In this document: one piece after another, positions 10,918 to 22,538 of the stretch | Position numbering within the stretch: the first letter of the stretch is position 1 | Layout: the number at the start of each line of letters is the position of its first letter | Assembly (NCBI RefSeq): GCF_020080835.1 | Contig: NC_058165.1 | Span: 6,547,771-6,611,770 of the forward strand | DNA length: 64,000 nucleotides | Direction: 5' to 3' | DNA from: Cotesia glomerata | Taxonomy: Eukaryota; Arthropoda; Insecta; Hymenoptera; Braconidae | The notes under the pieces: model-generated | Seen by the model: only the letters and a program-made list of their open reading frames with translations | Databases searched by the model: none | What the model was told of the DNA's origin: nothing | Program-made: the position numbers and the translations under genes

Positions 10918-12411
10918 CAATGAGTTTAATTACTTTCTCAAATATTGCCATGTACTGATATAAAAATGTACTCAATGTTAATAAATTCATATATTTAGAA
11001 ACAATCTATTTATTAAATATTTTTTAACTATTAATACACATTTTTTGTTAAGAAAATGTTATTAATAGTTTATTAATATGTATTAAAAATTAATTATCAC
11101 ATAAATTAATGTTTAAACAAAACATTGATAATTGTTTTGTAAATTTCACCGGTATGAATTTATCTTATCATTATCACTTCAAGTTATCGCAATTTATATA
11201 AATATATGTAGGAAATAAGGTTAAATATAACTCAAGGCTCCGATTTCCTGATTAAACACAATAAAAAAGTAAAATAAACAATAAATAAATGTACAAAATA
11301 CTATACAATCGACGCGGATAAAGAAGACTAATCAAAAAGTGTTTAAATAACAAAATGTAAGCATAACACGGAAATGTATAGCATGTGCATTAAAAGTTGA
11401 ATTTTTTAGTGAGTTGTGAGTATTCTTTTCCTTTTCATCTTCAGTATACAGAGTAGCCAGTGGAACATAAAACGTAATGAACGCGGAAGAAGCATTTCTG
11501 TGTAGCCCGTGATACACACTTTCTCACGTACCCATTTATCAAGACACTTTATGATGTTTAATACCACAAAATACCCAGTTATTTACTAAATAATGAGACT
11601 CCGATATGAAGAGTTGCTATTATTACGGGCTTATATAGCTAAAACTAACTTTTTTTACAAATAAATAATAATAGTACACCCTGGAGTATTGAAATAGACT
11701 TCAATTATTCTATTTTACAGCTACATATAAATACAATCCAAATGGATATTCAAACACTCGGCTAAGTGATAATAAAAATTAATTTCTACTGTCAGATTCA
11801 ATTACAACTTTTTAAAGTTTTATTCATTGTTCGTTTTTATGTTAAAAATTATTGGTCTGAATTTTTAACAAATTAAAAGGTGAAGCGCAGTCATACTATC
11901 AAAAATTTTCACAGTGAATGCGGAGTAAATGATTTTCAATTTACTTACTCCCTTTGAAATAAATGAAATTCACTCCGAGACAGATTTAAATTATATTTGT
12001 AATAGATTTCACTCCGCGGACGTCATTTTTTATTTATTTTTTTGAATAAAAATAAAATAGTTTTAACTCGTTTAAAAATTATAAAATACGTATTAAGAGA
12101 TTTAAAAAATTATAATTAATGAAATGTTTTTTAATTTCTGTCAAAATTCGAATTTTAAATATTTTTTTTTACAAATAAAATAAATATTTTTTTTTTTAAT
12201 TCGAATTTATTTTTTTCTTTTCTAATTTAATTTTTTTTCCTGAATCCGAATTATCAAACAAAATTTTTTTTTTTATCTAATCAAAAAGAATTTTTTTCTG
12301 GGAATTAAATTTGTTATTAATTTTGAATTTTTTCAAAATTTTGATTTTTTCCAGTTTTGATTCTGTTTTATTATGTATATTTTATATTTATAAATATAAA
12401 ATGAAAAATGA
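10918..12411. other. Very AT-rich stretch, no gene seen
   Basis: A/T-rich sequence with TTAATA-type words (10970-11100), a low-copy part at 11200-11800 and homopolymer-rich sequence at 12040-12300. The short frame on the minus strand near 11332-11517 has no recognisable features. Confidence 0.4.
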
Positions 12412-12475
12412 AAAGTTCATGCAGGTATTCAAATAAAAAGTCTCGTTGAGTGTAACATCGGAAGTTTTGAGAGTA
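12412..12475 (+). repeat. Diverged half-unit of the palindromic satellite
   Basis: TTCATGCAGGTATTCAAAT and the following GAGTGTAACATCGG match the half-unit of the palindromic repeat at 43.1-43.96 kb. It is preceded by an AT-rich TATATTTATAAATATAAA tract in the same relative position as the (AT)n there. Confidence 0.6.
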
Positions 12476-14260
12476 ACAACTTTTAAGTTTTTGTCTCCAC
12501 AAACGGTATTACCTTTTGATATAATTTTCATAACTCTATAACTCAAAAACTTGGAACTTCAATTAAATTTTATAAAAATAACTTTCATTTAAAATTACTC
12601 AAATTAATAAAAAACATCTAATTTATCGCCAAAAAAATTTTATAATATAAATTTTTAATTAATTCACCCTAAAAAAAAAGTATCAATAATTAGACAATAA
12701 TAAATCACAAAGTTACAAAATATTTCGCATCAGCGTTCGTTAATTATATGGAAAATTAATTAAAAAAGTTTCTCCCTAAGAACAAAAAGAAACCGAGTAA
12801 TCGAGATATTTAAACAATCTCAATTTTTTAATTAGTATTTTTGCAATTGAAAATCAGTAGTGTCATACATCCAAGGACACTCGTAATAATACCGTCGATG
12901 AACTCTACGGAAACTTTTTCCGATAACATGGGACACAAAGCTAAGAGTACTCTCAACACTCCACTGCAATTAATTAAAGTAAATAATTACGATATTAATT
13001 ACACCCCATTCTTAATTAGTGATTTATCGTGCCGAGTAGAGGTATAATCTAGAACAAATGACGGAAATTTAAAAAGTCAACGAGCAATTTGAGGTTCTCT
13101 TTGAGCGCCGATGCAATTAATGAGAGCTCTGCACAGAGTAGGTGTGGAAATTTCTTTACTTTCTGCTATTTTTTCTATTTACTCTCCGCAAAATAGAGAA
13201 TCCCGTCGAATTTTTTTTTTACCCAACCTGGCATTAAACCAGGTGCGAGTGCATTTGTACCGAATTCAGAAATTTCACCGTGGTGGTACATTAATATAGA
13301 ATATAATATAGGAATAAAGTAACAGCTGTGATCTGGAAAGTCGAGCCATTTTAATTGGCTCCGTGTTGGTATGTGTATAGTGCACTCAACTCTTTACTCT
13401 GTCCTCTATTCTCTGTACAGATTATAGTAGAAGCAGTTGCAAAATCGAAAAAGCATGAGAGAGTTGGCGGTTCATAATCCGGGAAATTAACGTCAAGCTA
13501 AAGTCCACTTTTATTCCGTAAAATCTCTTCAAATTTATTTTAAAATTATGATAACGGTATATATTATGAAAAAAGTCCTTTTATTTACTTGACTCAGGGT
13601 GATGTCTACTTATCAACGGTATTTACACTCCTTATTTTCACGCTCGATTTTAGTTTAAATTCATTAACCTGATGCTTGCAGAGAAACAAACATTTGTGTT
13701 AGAAAAATATTTGAGTTAAGAAATTGAGCGACTTTCCAAGTCAAAAAGAAAGGTTTTTTTTTATCATTTTCTTCTTCTTCAACTTCTTGATTTATGAATA
13801 TGAAAATGAACATGTATATAGTAGTGACTTTAAACGTCATCAAAAATTTACGTTGAAAATTTTCGTCTTGAATTGATTATAACAACATAAAATATTCATA
13901 AAATATTCATCGAAATTATTAATCCTTGGATCAATTATTGAAAGATGTCGAGGAAATTGTTAAAAACTAGAGACTGATATTACTAGACATTTCTTGATAA
14001 GTCTTGCTCATTGAATTTAAAAAATACAGTTCTGAGAGAAAAGTATTTAAAGTTGCTTGACTTGAACCTATACCTTTTGCGACGCGCTTCGAATAAATTT
14101 TACAAATATCCGCATAACTTTAAAAATATTTGTTCAATTTGCATCAAATTTTTTGTGTTTATGCTTGAATAAATCTATATTACAAAAAATAAAAAAAAAT
14201 CTATTTTTTTCGAACTCCTAAGTGTGTATAACTTTTTAAGCGTTCGTTTGTAAGTGTGAA
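12476..14260. other. Low-copy AT-rich stretch, no gene seen
   Basis: The part at 12840-13480 is less AT-rich. Two short frames there show no family signature and no splice context that I can defend. Nothing else is recognised. Confidence 0.35.
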
Positions 14261-14261
14261 T

Positions 14262-14310
14262 TAAGATAGTTCTTGGTTTTGCCGCTAGATGGCGAGTGTC
14301 TCTCGCAAGT
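14262..14310 (+). repeat. Dispersed CTCF-motif repeat, copy 1
   Basis: TAGTTCTTGGTTTTGCCGCT begins the repeat. GCCGCTAGATGGCGAGTGTC at 14281-14300 matches 12 of 13 positions of the CTCF core CCASYAGRKGGCR. This is the best match in the window. Confidence 0.6.
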
Positions 14311-15260
14311 AGGAAATTTTTTCCAAATTATATTTAAGGCCAGGGATTTTCTTAAGTCATGTAGACCCTCATTGGGCTTTTGACCGATTGTTTTAAAGTA
14401 GTAATCGTATAATTTCAGAGTGTTAGTTCAATGAGATTATTTTGCGTTTTTATCTAAAAATTCTCTAAATTTGATTGAAATTAAGTTTATTGATAAATTG
14501 AGCCTCTGGTTTCTGAACCTGTCATTTTAGCTTGATAAAGAAAATATTTGTCAAATTGACATCCACTTCCATTTCTTGTATATATTCAAATATATGTATA
14601 TTACAAGAATGGAATTGGAAAAAAAAATTTATTTTTACTTTAATTCTATGTGCGTATAACTCTTCAAATTGATTTTTAACAGAATTTTTTTTTTTGTTAC
14701 AGGTAAGCTGAATTAATTAGCTACACGGAGTCCTCGTTCGTAAATAATGAGAGCAAACAAAAGTCGGTAATTAAAAATTTTCAACGTTACAAATAAATTT
14801 TTACATCGAAAAACTTTGTCAAATTTGCCCATTTGAAGTTTAACTCTGATTTGTGGCTGCAAAAAATTCTCAGTTGAACATACATGTTTATTGAGTACTT
14901 CAAACAAAAAGTACGTTAACCAAAATTGGTTCACCGGACATTCCAATACTTGATTTTACTAAAAAGAAAAGCAAAAACTCTTGTTTGATCTGAAAACTCA
15001 CTACTGCTACAAAAATTTAAGCTCGATGCGGGAATATTCTCGGGAAACGCTCGGCTTAAAGCAGGGATCTCGATTCGTAGATTTACGTCTCTATATATGT
15101 ATATGTCGGCTATAAAAACGACGATTTTCACTTTGACAACTGATAACTCGAGAGAAATCGTCCTACAGAGCTCGCAGACCGAGAAAATTAAAGAGCAAGA
15201 TAAATCTAAAGCCACCTGTCAGCGAAATTGATCAAAAAAATTCTATTCATTCGTTTCTGT

Positions 15261-15281
15261 TCTATTCTATTCTATTCTATC
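15261..15281 (+). repeat. (TTCTA)n microsatellite
   Basis: Four perfect TCTAT pentamers in a row, short and uninterrupted. Confidence 0.8.
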
Positions 15282-15639
15282 TGAGGAATTTTATATAGCA
15301 CAGAAGAATTCTTCCAAAAACTTTGCTCATAAAAAATTTAACACTTTGTTCTGTAGATCAATGCAAACATAATCGGGTCGTTGAAACGGTGTAAGTTGAA
15401 TCAATCATGTTTTTCAACGCAGTTTTTTCAATATTTCTTAAATTATTCACTGGAATTATTTACGGTCGCTAATGTCATTTTGAAAAATATAATGATTATA
15501 TTTAAAAATTTTCACTACATATCCTCAAGATTTTCATCATCAAGGCAACAATTTTTAAGCTAACATTTATTAGATAGCTATTTCGATAGCCTAATATTCA
15601 ACTAAAAAACGAAAAGAAGAAAAAAAATTAGTCCTTATA

Positions 15640-15715
15640 CATACAGTGGTAAGATTTTTCTGGTAGTGAGAGACAGTAGTCACCTAGTGGTGAAACCAAG
15701 AACTAGATTCTAATA
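15640..15715 (-). repeat. Dispersed CTCF-motif repeat, copy 2
   Basis: Read on the minus strand: TTCTTGGTTTCACCACTAGG then TGACTACTGTCTCTCACTAC. The core CACCACTAGGTGAC is one or two changes from the CTCF core. Confidence 0.55.
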
Positions 15716-16114
15716 AAAAATATTAACTAATTCAAAGATATCTAGTTTACATTACATTGTAATGTATTAATTTTTCATCAAATTTTCAATCTTAAACCTC
15801 AAGATTTCTATAAAACCCTAAAATCTTGAATTCTATCAAAATTTCTAGGATTTTTAACAATGAATTACTCGATATTGTCAGATTTAAACTTAATTGTGGT
15901 TTTTAAAATTATAATACTTGCATTTTAAGATTTTTGCTGATCATCGGATTTTCATCAACATAGACAACAATTTCTAAGCTGAAATATATCAAATATCCAT
16001 CTAGACAGTCCAATATTTAACTAATGTATTTAAAATCTAATTTTATCAATGTCAGAGAGCAAAATAAATTATGAATAGTTCTTCATAATCTATTTTATTA
16101 ATAGAATAAAGTTT

Positions 16115-16195
16115 AGTCCTCCATATACTCTGGTGAGATAATTCTGGTAGCGAAAGAGTGCAGACACCTAGCGGTAAAACCAAGAACTAACTTTT
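16115..16195 (-). repeat. Dispersed CTCF-motif repeat, copy 3
   Basis: Minus strand: TTCTTGGTTTTACCGCTAGG followed by TGTCTGCACTC and the ATCTCACCAGAGTATATGG tail shared with the copy near 46.99 kb. Confidence 0.55.
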
Positions 16196-16350
16196 AATGA
16201 GAGGTACCAACAAATTTACGTTATTAAGACACATTTTACTGAAATTTAATGATTCTCGACTATACTATCATCTCAATCTCTCAAAATAATTACAAAATCT
16301 TGAATTCTATGCTGATTTTAAGAAGTTTCTATCAATAAACTCCTTAGTAG

Positions 16351-17404
16351 TGCCTAAATTTAGTTTCTGAAGATTATAATCATAAAAGCAAGTGTTGAAC
16401 TTGGGTACTGGTTGTAGTGTAACCGAAATGTAGTGTATACTCATTCCCGTTAGGGCATGTCAGGTAAAACCACATAACCAATATGCGGACTTGCCACAAT
16501 CGCCCATGAGTGGTCGGTGGCCTAGCAAGGCCATCTAAATACTCTCTCTTATGCTATTGATTTATTGCGCCCATGATTTATATACCCGGACATCAAAGGA
16601 TCCAATATAAATAGATAACTTTTGTAAAAAGGGTCTTGTCAGAGACACGGCAACTCAATACCGTTTTTTGCATCGATAAATCCACTCCAACTGATGTCAT
16701 CCCGGTACTGGGTACCAGTAGATAATTATTAACATGCTAAACTTCAAACATAACTGGTACGCAGCACAGGTTAATCAATTGAAGCTCTCCAGCTGCAGTA
16801 ATGAACATTGAACAATGAGAAAATTTATATCGAAGAGAGATGGAAGAAGGCTTTTTCAAAACAAATAGCCAACATTAATCGATCAAACGTGTGCCGGCTG
16901 TGCGTACAAGTGATATGGACACGTTGCGACGTCTGTTAGATATAGTTACAGCCCCATATACAGGCATATGTATATATTTACTCACTGTTTGGCCTCATGT
17001 ATTTATATATGTCTACATACTATTCTACAAGAGAGACGGAGATAAAACCCAGCATACAATGCCTGTTTGCTTCGGTAATTATTCATTGTACATACATAAT
17101 GCCCGTGCAACCTTTTGCCATTTCTCTGTACATTTGCATCAAGTACATTTGTGCAAAAAGATTAACAAAGTGAAGAGAAGTTGATTTTAAAAATTAAAGT
17201 ATCGTCTATAATTGGAATTGTTTTAAAATCAACTTTTTTCGTAAAATTTTAAGTATTTTTAGATCAAAAACGTAAAATAATCTCATCAAATGACTAGTTC
17301 TCCGAATTTATACGATGTTTACCTTCAAACAATCGATCAGAAGCCTACTGACGGTCTACATGACTTGAGAAAATTCTTATATTACTTATACCCTATATAT
17401 GCTC
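16351..17404. other. Low-copy stretch, no gene confirmed
   Basis: 16380-16800 is less AT-rich and single-copy here (it includes GGTGGCCTAGCAAGGCCA). A plus-strand frame at 16891-17184 is open for 97 codons but shows no family motif and an implausible composition. I do not call it a gene. Confidence 0.35.
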
Positions 17405-17465
17405 TGGAAAAAATTTTTTACGAGCGAGAGATACTCGCCATCTAAGAACTAGCTTATTTCAAACT
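17405..17465 (-). repeat. Dispersed CTCF-motif repeat, copy 4 (truncated core)
   Basis: Minus strand: CTAGTTCTTAGATGGCGAGT then ATCTCTCGCTC. The core has lost the CCGC half, leaving TAGATGGCGAG, which suggests a small deletion inside the motif. Confidence 0.45.
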
Positions 17466-17735
17466 GCCAAACGAACACTCGCATATTCAAAATTATACAT
17501 GCTCTACTAATTGAAACAGTTGATTTCTTTATTTTCGCACTGAACACTGAAAAAAAAGAATTTTTCCACTCACAATATTTTTTATACTGAGAAAAAAACT
17601 TTGCTCTATTAACAATATGTGGTATTTTGTTCAGCTCTATACGCATCTTGCTCAAAAAACTCGAAAAAGAAAAAAACTTGTGTTCTTGAGCTCAAAACTT
17701 CGGAATAGACAATTTGTCGAGCGTTTTGTACATAG

Positions 17736-17787
17736 AGGGAAGTTCTAGGGATGGCCTGCAAGGTCAACCGTTTTCTAGATTTTTATT
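17736..17787 (-). repeat. Family A fragment
   Basis: GGGAAGTTCTAGGGATGGCC ... GGTCAACCGTTTTCTAG is the head of family A in minus orientation. Only about 50 bases remain. Confidence 0.6.
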
Positions 17788-17893
17788 AAGTATTGAAATG
17801 AATAAAAATTTAAATTATTAATGTTAATTTTCACGTTGTATCAAAAATTATAATTACTTTTAATAATTGCTAAAACTACTTTCTGAGTATATA

Positions 17894-18117
17894 CAGTAGA
17901 ACCTCGTTAAGTCGAACCTCGATAAGTCGAAAACCTCCGCAACTCGAAGAAATGTTTCATTCCCTTCCCCTCAAGCCGTAAAACCTCCGTTGCTCGAAAT
18001 TTTTACCCTCTATAAGTCGAAATAATTAGTGAGTCCCTACAAGCTATTTCTGTACATTTTTACCATCCATAACTCGAATACATACACTTGGACCTCTTTA
18101 TCTCGAATTTAAAATTA
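17894..18117 (+). mobile_element. pogo/Tigger-like terminal fragment
   Basis: The fragment starts CAGTAGAACCTCGTTAAGTC directly after TA (17892-17893). TA target and a CAGTAGAACCTCG tip are typical of pogo-group Tc1/mariner ends. The body repeats CTCGAA/GTCGAA words about every 20-25 bases, as pogo ends do. The far end is not clear (TCTCGAATTTAAAATTATTA near 18105), so it may be truncated. No transposase. Confidence 0.55.
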
Positions 18118-19460
18118 TTATCGTATGTAAGTATCTTATCAGGATGACTAGTTCTACGAAATGGTAATGGAATTTCTAGATGACATCAGATTTTCTGTTG
18201 ACGATTGTAAAATTATCATACTATTAGACTTAGTTAGAATTCACTACAATATACATTAATTTTGACAGCCCTCCGTGAAAAAATTAATAAGCAATGAGTG
18301 TAAAACTCAAAACTCTTAGTCTTTCTAAACAACTACGACAACTACGAGTGCTCAAAGCAGTGAAGATTAGTCAAAAAAAGCTAAAGATAAAGAATAGCTT
18401 TATTTAAAGCAAAAAAAGAATTACTGACTTTTTCCAATAAGTTTTTTGTGGCACTTTTTCTTTCAATGAAAAAATGTTCTACTTGGAATAAAAATTAAAA
18501 ATTTTTTTGATCTAACAGTCAAAGATTAGAAATAATATATTCATTATTGAAATTAATGATTTCATTAATTGAATAAGTACCAAAATCAAAGAAAGTGTCA
18601 GTAATGGGGTCCCCGCCACTAATGGGGTCTTTTACCTTATAGTATTCCTGCTTAGGGATATGGGTCTCAAACTAAACTCGGTAATTATCTGAAAACTATA
18701 CTGGTATTTCAATAATTACAATAGGTATTTTTACCATAAGAGAACTCGCTCGATAATACTTTGCATACTGATAGAAACAATACTTTCATTTTCAGTGTAG
18801 ATAAATTTAAGTATGAACACAGAAAAATTAATGTGAGTTGGACAAGTATTTATGAATTTAATTCAAATGATTGGAGAGTTTGAGTAATGGAAGTTGAAAA
18901 TGAATTATTTAAAAAAATTTTAAAAGAGAGAAATAACAAAAATGTTCAATACAGAGAACAAATTAATCCGTTCGAATTACAAAGCCGCTAAAAATAAGCC
19001 GACCATTTCGATTCCCAATAAAGTCCTGACAGCAATTTGAAAGCAGGCATATTTACAATGCATAAAGCGCTGAAAAAAGCTCTTATCACATGCATAACAT
19101 TCTGGCGAGAGATATTTCAAATTTTGAATTCGACAATTTTCCGGCGGGTGATTTGTCAATGCCGGCAGTGTTTTACTCTTCTTCAACATATTTTATGCCG
19201 TGTTATCCGTTATGATTTAAATTTGACGCTTAAAACGTGACGTGAACCAGTAAACGGAACATAACATATATCTATATACAAATGAATGCCGTGCTCGCTC
19301 CTTCATTCATCTATTCTTTTTGTTCCTGCACGACGTCAAATGATACTAAAAGCATAAATAACGTCATGTATGTGATCTTTATCCTTAATTTTCGTATTTA
19401 TACATCTGTGTACTCTTTTTTGCCCTTCTATCATTTCAATTCCAAGTCTGTTCCGATACT
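18118..19460. other. Low-copy stretch, no gene seen
   Basis: AT-rich to 18960, then less AT-rich from 18960 to 19440. TAATGGGGTCCCCGCCACTA (18603-18622) is followed by a second AATGGGGTC. I searched by eye for the missing 5' exons of the protease at 19795 (a TAAHC-type histidine exon) and saw none. Confidence 0.35.
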
Positions 19461-19725
19461 AAAAATTAGGGAAACAGTTGACCCTAAAGGCCATCCCTGC
19501 AACTTTCCGACAATTCCATTTTTAAGCGCTCAAAATTGCATTTATTCGAGTTCAAAAATATAATTTTTGTCATATCAACCGGGATTTTCGAGCAACATGC
19601 AAAAAGCTCAAAGTATACGATTTCTGGCAATCTGTAGTATAGTTTAGTTAACTTACCTCGCACTAGTATCGAAAAGTGACCTCTCTCTCGATCTGTCGGG
19701 TCAACCGTTTTCCTAATTTTTTTTT
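19461..19725. mobile_element. Family A member with inverted heads at both ends
   Basis: The left end AAAAATTAGGGAAACAGTTG and the right end, read in reverse, AAAAATTAGGAAAACGGTTG are the same family A head in opposite orientation, so this copy behaves as a 265-bp TIR element. The usual tail is absent. It lies just upstream of the protease exon, within the presumed intron. Confidence 0.65.
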
Positions 19726-19794
19726 TCAGTGCACATGATTGATCCAATTAAAGAATTTGATCACTCGACAATATCAACATGCTTTTCTTTTCAG

Positions 19795-20188
19795 CTTAAT
19801 AGGCCAATAAAATTAGATGATCGATGTAAAATAATATCTCTTTCTTCCACGATTGTTGAAACCGGAGCAATAGCGACCGTTATTGGCTGGGGGCACACTG
19901 AGTCTTCGCAATATCAATCCAAAATTGAAACAACTTACCTTGACAACTATGGATCCTGTAACGTGCCAAGCTCACCTACCCGATACTAAGTTGTACACCC
20001 ATCAAATCTGCGCTATAGGGTTTTTTAATCAAGGTACCTGTCTTGGTGACAGTGGAGAGCCTCTTGTGTGAAATCACCAATTGCTTGGAGTTGTATCGTA
20101 TGGAATACCTTGTGCTACTGGTCATCCAGATGTTTTTACCAGCATTCCTCCATACATTCCTTGGATTACAGAAGTAATGGCCCAATGA
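19795..20188 (+). pseudogene. Trypsin/chymotrypsin-like serine protease, 3' exon, broken
   Basis: This is the C-terminal part of a secreted S1 (PA clan) serine protease. A plausible 3' splice site (TTTCTTTTCAG, 19784-19794) precedes an exon starting LNRPIKL and running to VIGWGHTE in one frame. The reading then needs a frame change near 19898-19915 to continue as LRNINPKLKQ, a Cys-bearing TCQAHLP, HQICAIG and GTCLGDSGEPLV. The active-site serine motif GDSG is at 20045-20056, but the next residue is Glu where the family nearly always has Gly. A TGA at 20069-20071 interrupts the gene; the same frame then resumes as LLGVVSYGIPCATGHPDVFT and ends at TGA 20186-20188. AATAAA signals follow at 20220-20229. 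The catalytic His and Asp exons are not seen upstream. With a frameshift, a stop and a changed active-site neighbour, it is almost certainly a pseudogene. Substrate and tissue cannot be inferred. Confidence 0.8.
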
Positions 20189-20703
20189 AATTATTGTCTG
20201 ATATTGTTAATTTGAAGCAAATAAATAAAATTTATAAATCTAAAGATTAGTTTTTCTACAATTAACTCAACTTATAACTAAAATATCTTAAGAAAATATT
20301 TTAAGAATATATTTTAAGAAAATATTGCTTATTTAAGTAAAGATATCCATTAAAATTCTACTTTTTTGTGTTGAAATTAATCCATGGTCGCATTGAAATA
20401 AAATCTGATGGCAATAAAACCATTCTAATACATTGTACAATGTGATTAAAAGTCATTAAAAGCATTCGATAGACGATTAAAGACAAGAGACTCTCTAATA
20501 TCGAACCTGGGTGTTTGGTACTCTTCCAATTGACTTTATGAACTCGCTCCCACTCCCCTTAGACCATGGAAGCAGAGAAAGTAACTCGTCCCCTCTACAG
20601 TTTCTACTTAATTGAGGTGGGAGTCGAATTTAGAGGTACGTTGAAATTATAGAGACTCTGGTATACTGGCTCAATACTGAACTCTGTTTCTGGGTGAATA
20701 TGA
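20189..20703. other. Protease 3' flank and spacer
   Basis: AATAAA repeats at 20220-20229 could be the old polyadenylation signal. The rest (to the tRNA) is single-copy within the window and holds no frame worth calling. Confidence 0.4.
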
Positions 20704-20774
20704 GCACTGGTGGTTCAATGGTAGAATGCTCGCCTGCCACGCGGGCGATCCGGGTTCGATTCCCGGCTAGTGCA
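20704..20774 (+). tRNA. tRNA-Gly (anticodon GCC)
   Basis: It decodes GGC/GGU glycine codons. The 71-nt cloverleaf is complete: acceptor GCACTGG pairs with CTAGTGC (one G-T pair) with discriminator A; anticodon stem CTCGC/GCGGG encloses loop CTGCCAC with anticodon GCC at 20736-20738; T arm CCGGG-TTCGATT-CCCGG. The internal A box TGGTTCAATGG (20711-20721) and B box GGTTCGATTCC (20753-20763) are intact. A run of six T at 20776-20781 serves as Pol III terminator. No intron; CCA is not encoded, as usual in eukaryotes. It stands alone, and a family A repeat starts about 25 bases downstream. Confidence 0.96.
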
Positions 20775-20775
20775 A

Positions 20776-20781
20776 TTTTTT
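20776..20781 (+). terminator. Pol III T-run terminator of tRNA-Gly
   Basis: Six T residues start two bases after the discriminator base. Confidence 0.85.
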
Positions 20782-20797
20782 GTAAATTTCTAAAAAA

Positions 20798-20958
20798 AAT
20801 TTGAAAAATAGTTCACCCTGCAAGCCATCCCTGAAACTTTGGGAAGTTATTGGTTTTACCCCGTTTTTCGAAAATCGAGTTTTCCTCAGATCTCGACGTT
20901 TTGAGGTCCTAGGAAGCTGTCCTGACTATTCCCGCGATGGTGTCCATGCGGCTGTATG

Positions 20959-21023
<65 letters not shown>

Positions 21024-21614
21024 TAACTTCATAACTTTTGAACGGCTTAACCGATAGGATCGAAATTAGTGGTGATTCAAAGCATATTATTGCCCTTAAA
21101 TTTTGTGAAAATTTGAATTCATTCCGTTGGCTAGATTTTGAGAAATTTTAAAAATAAAATTTTTCATAAATGATTTTTTCAAAATATCTTTTGAACGACT
21201 CCACTGATCAATCCCAAAAACTATTCCGCTTTTAAATTTGAAAAACCACGTTGATTGCCGTCAGTCCCGTCAACATCGGTTGATTCGTTCATGAGATATA
21301 AATAACTCGAAATTTTTCATCAGATCATTTTTCATTATTGCAAATCTTCGATAGAGCTTAAAAATTAATATCGATCGCCGCCAATCACGTCAAATCGGTT
21401 GAATCATTCAAAAGTTATCGCAGTTTGAAAATTCAAAAAATGGTATTGTATCTAAAGTCCTATCAGATTTTTTAGTTCGGAGAGCTCAAAATAGCATAAA
21501 AATTATATTTTTGAGCTCGTAAACAAAATAGGTGGTGTTTTCAATGTTTAGGTATGGACTTAGCGGGAAGTTGCAGGGATGACCTTTTCAGGTCAACTGT
21601 CTTCCTAATTTTTT
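20798..21614 (-). mobile_element. Family A repeat, minus orientation, with extra inverted head
   Basis: On the plus strand it opens with a plus-oriented head piece (TTCACCCTGCAAGCCATCCC), jumps straight into the reverse-complemented tail (GGGAAGTTATTGG), and ends with the reverse-complemented head (AGCGGGAAGTTGCAGGGATG ... CTTCCTAATTTTT). A (GT)n tract occupies about 20959-21018. Both outer ends are therefore heads, as in the copy at 19461. Confidence 0.7.
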
Positions 21615-21938
21615 AAATATATTTAAAATTTTTTTTTTTATGTAAAAAATGAGAGAAATTAGAGAATTGTTAACATTGTTTTATTAAAACCGAGATTGTG
21701 AGTAAGATATTAAAGATATGAGAAATTTGATGAGTACCTTTCTTGCAGTAAATTAAATTTCCTAAAAAAACGCTTTTCTATCATTTTTTTGTATGATCAA
21801 CACTTCACCCGCAATTTCGATTTTAATTCTTTACCATGAATCCTGATATAAATTATCGATACAGAAAATTATTGGTAAAGAATTAAAATCAAGATTGTGA
21901 ATAAACTATTACAAATAGAAAAAAAAATAAAGGACACA

Positions 21939-22447
21939 TCTCCGAGCTCAAAAGTCTGATAGAAGTTTAATAAAACATTATTTTTTGAATTTTCAAACCG
22001 CAATAACTTTTGAATGAATGTACCGATTTTCACGCGGTTGGCGCGAATTGACGCAGTTTTTCAAATTCTATGACATATTTTCAAACACGAATTGATCAGA
22101 CCGGAAATTTCGGTGTAATTCGAAAAAAACACTTTTTTTCGATTTCTTTCGTCAACGATAACTCACGAACGAATAAACCGATTTTGACCGGCTTGGTGGC
22201 GATCGTCGTGATTTTTCGATGTTTAGAGCTGATGAGTTTTTGGAATTGATCGGTCAAGCCGTTTAAAAGTTATTTAAAAAAAACCACACTTGAAAAAATT
22301 TTTTTTCGCAGTTTTTTTAAGATTTCTCAAAATCTATCAGTCCGAATCGGTCCAACTTGTATTTGAAATCTAATTTTAGTCGAACCCTTTCGAATGGCTC
22401 CAACCGCTATCAAATCGGTCAAGCCGTTCAAAAGTTATGAGAGGTTT

Positions 22448-22538
<91 letters not shown>

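Larger units (their letters stand above)
15480..16350 (+). repeat. Family E: tandem repeat, about 480-bp unit
   Basis: From one CAAGAACTA word (15694) to the next (about 16181) the sequence repeats at about 485 bp. Each unit runs through AAAATCTTGAATTCTATCAA, ATTTTCATCAACATAGACAA, a TCCAATATTTAACTAA segment and then the ACTCTGGTGAGAT / CTAGCGGT motif block. Two motif blocks are present (15640-15715 and 16115-16195), with flanking partial units. A third, dispersed copy lies at 44.58-47.07 kb. Non-coding. Confidence 0.7.

Noticed and set aside
16891..17184. 97-codon plus-strand frame
   Set aside because: No domain, and Tyr/Ile/His-rich composition that follows ATGTATATA-type simple sequence.
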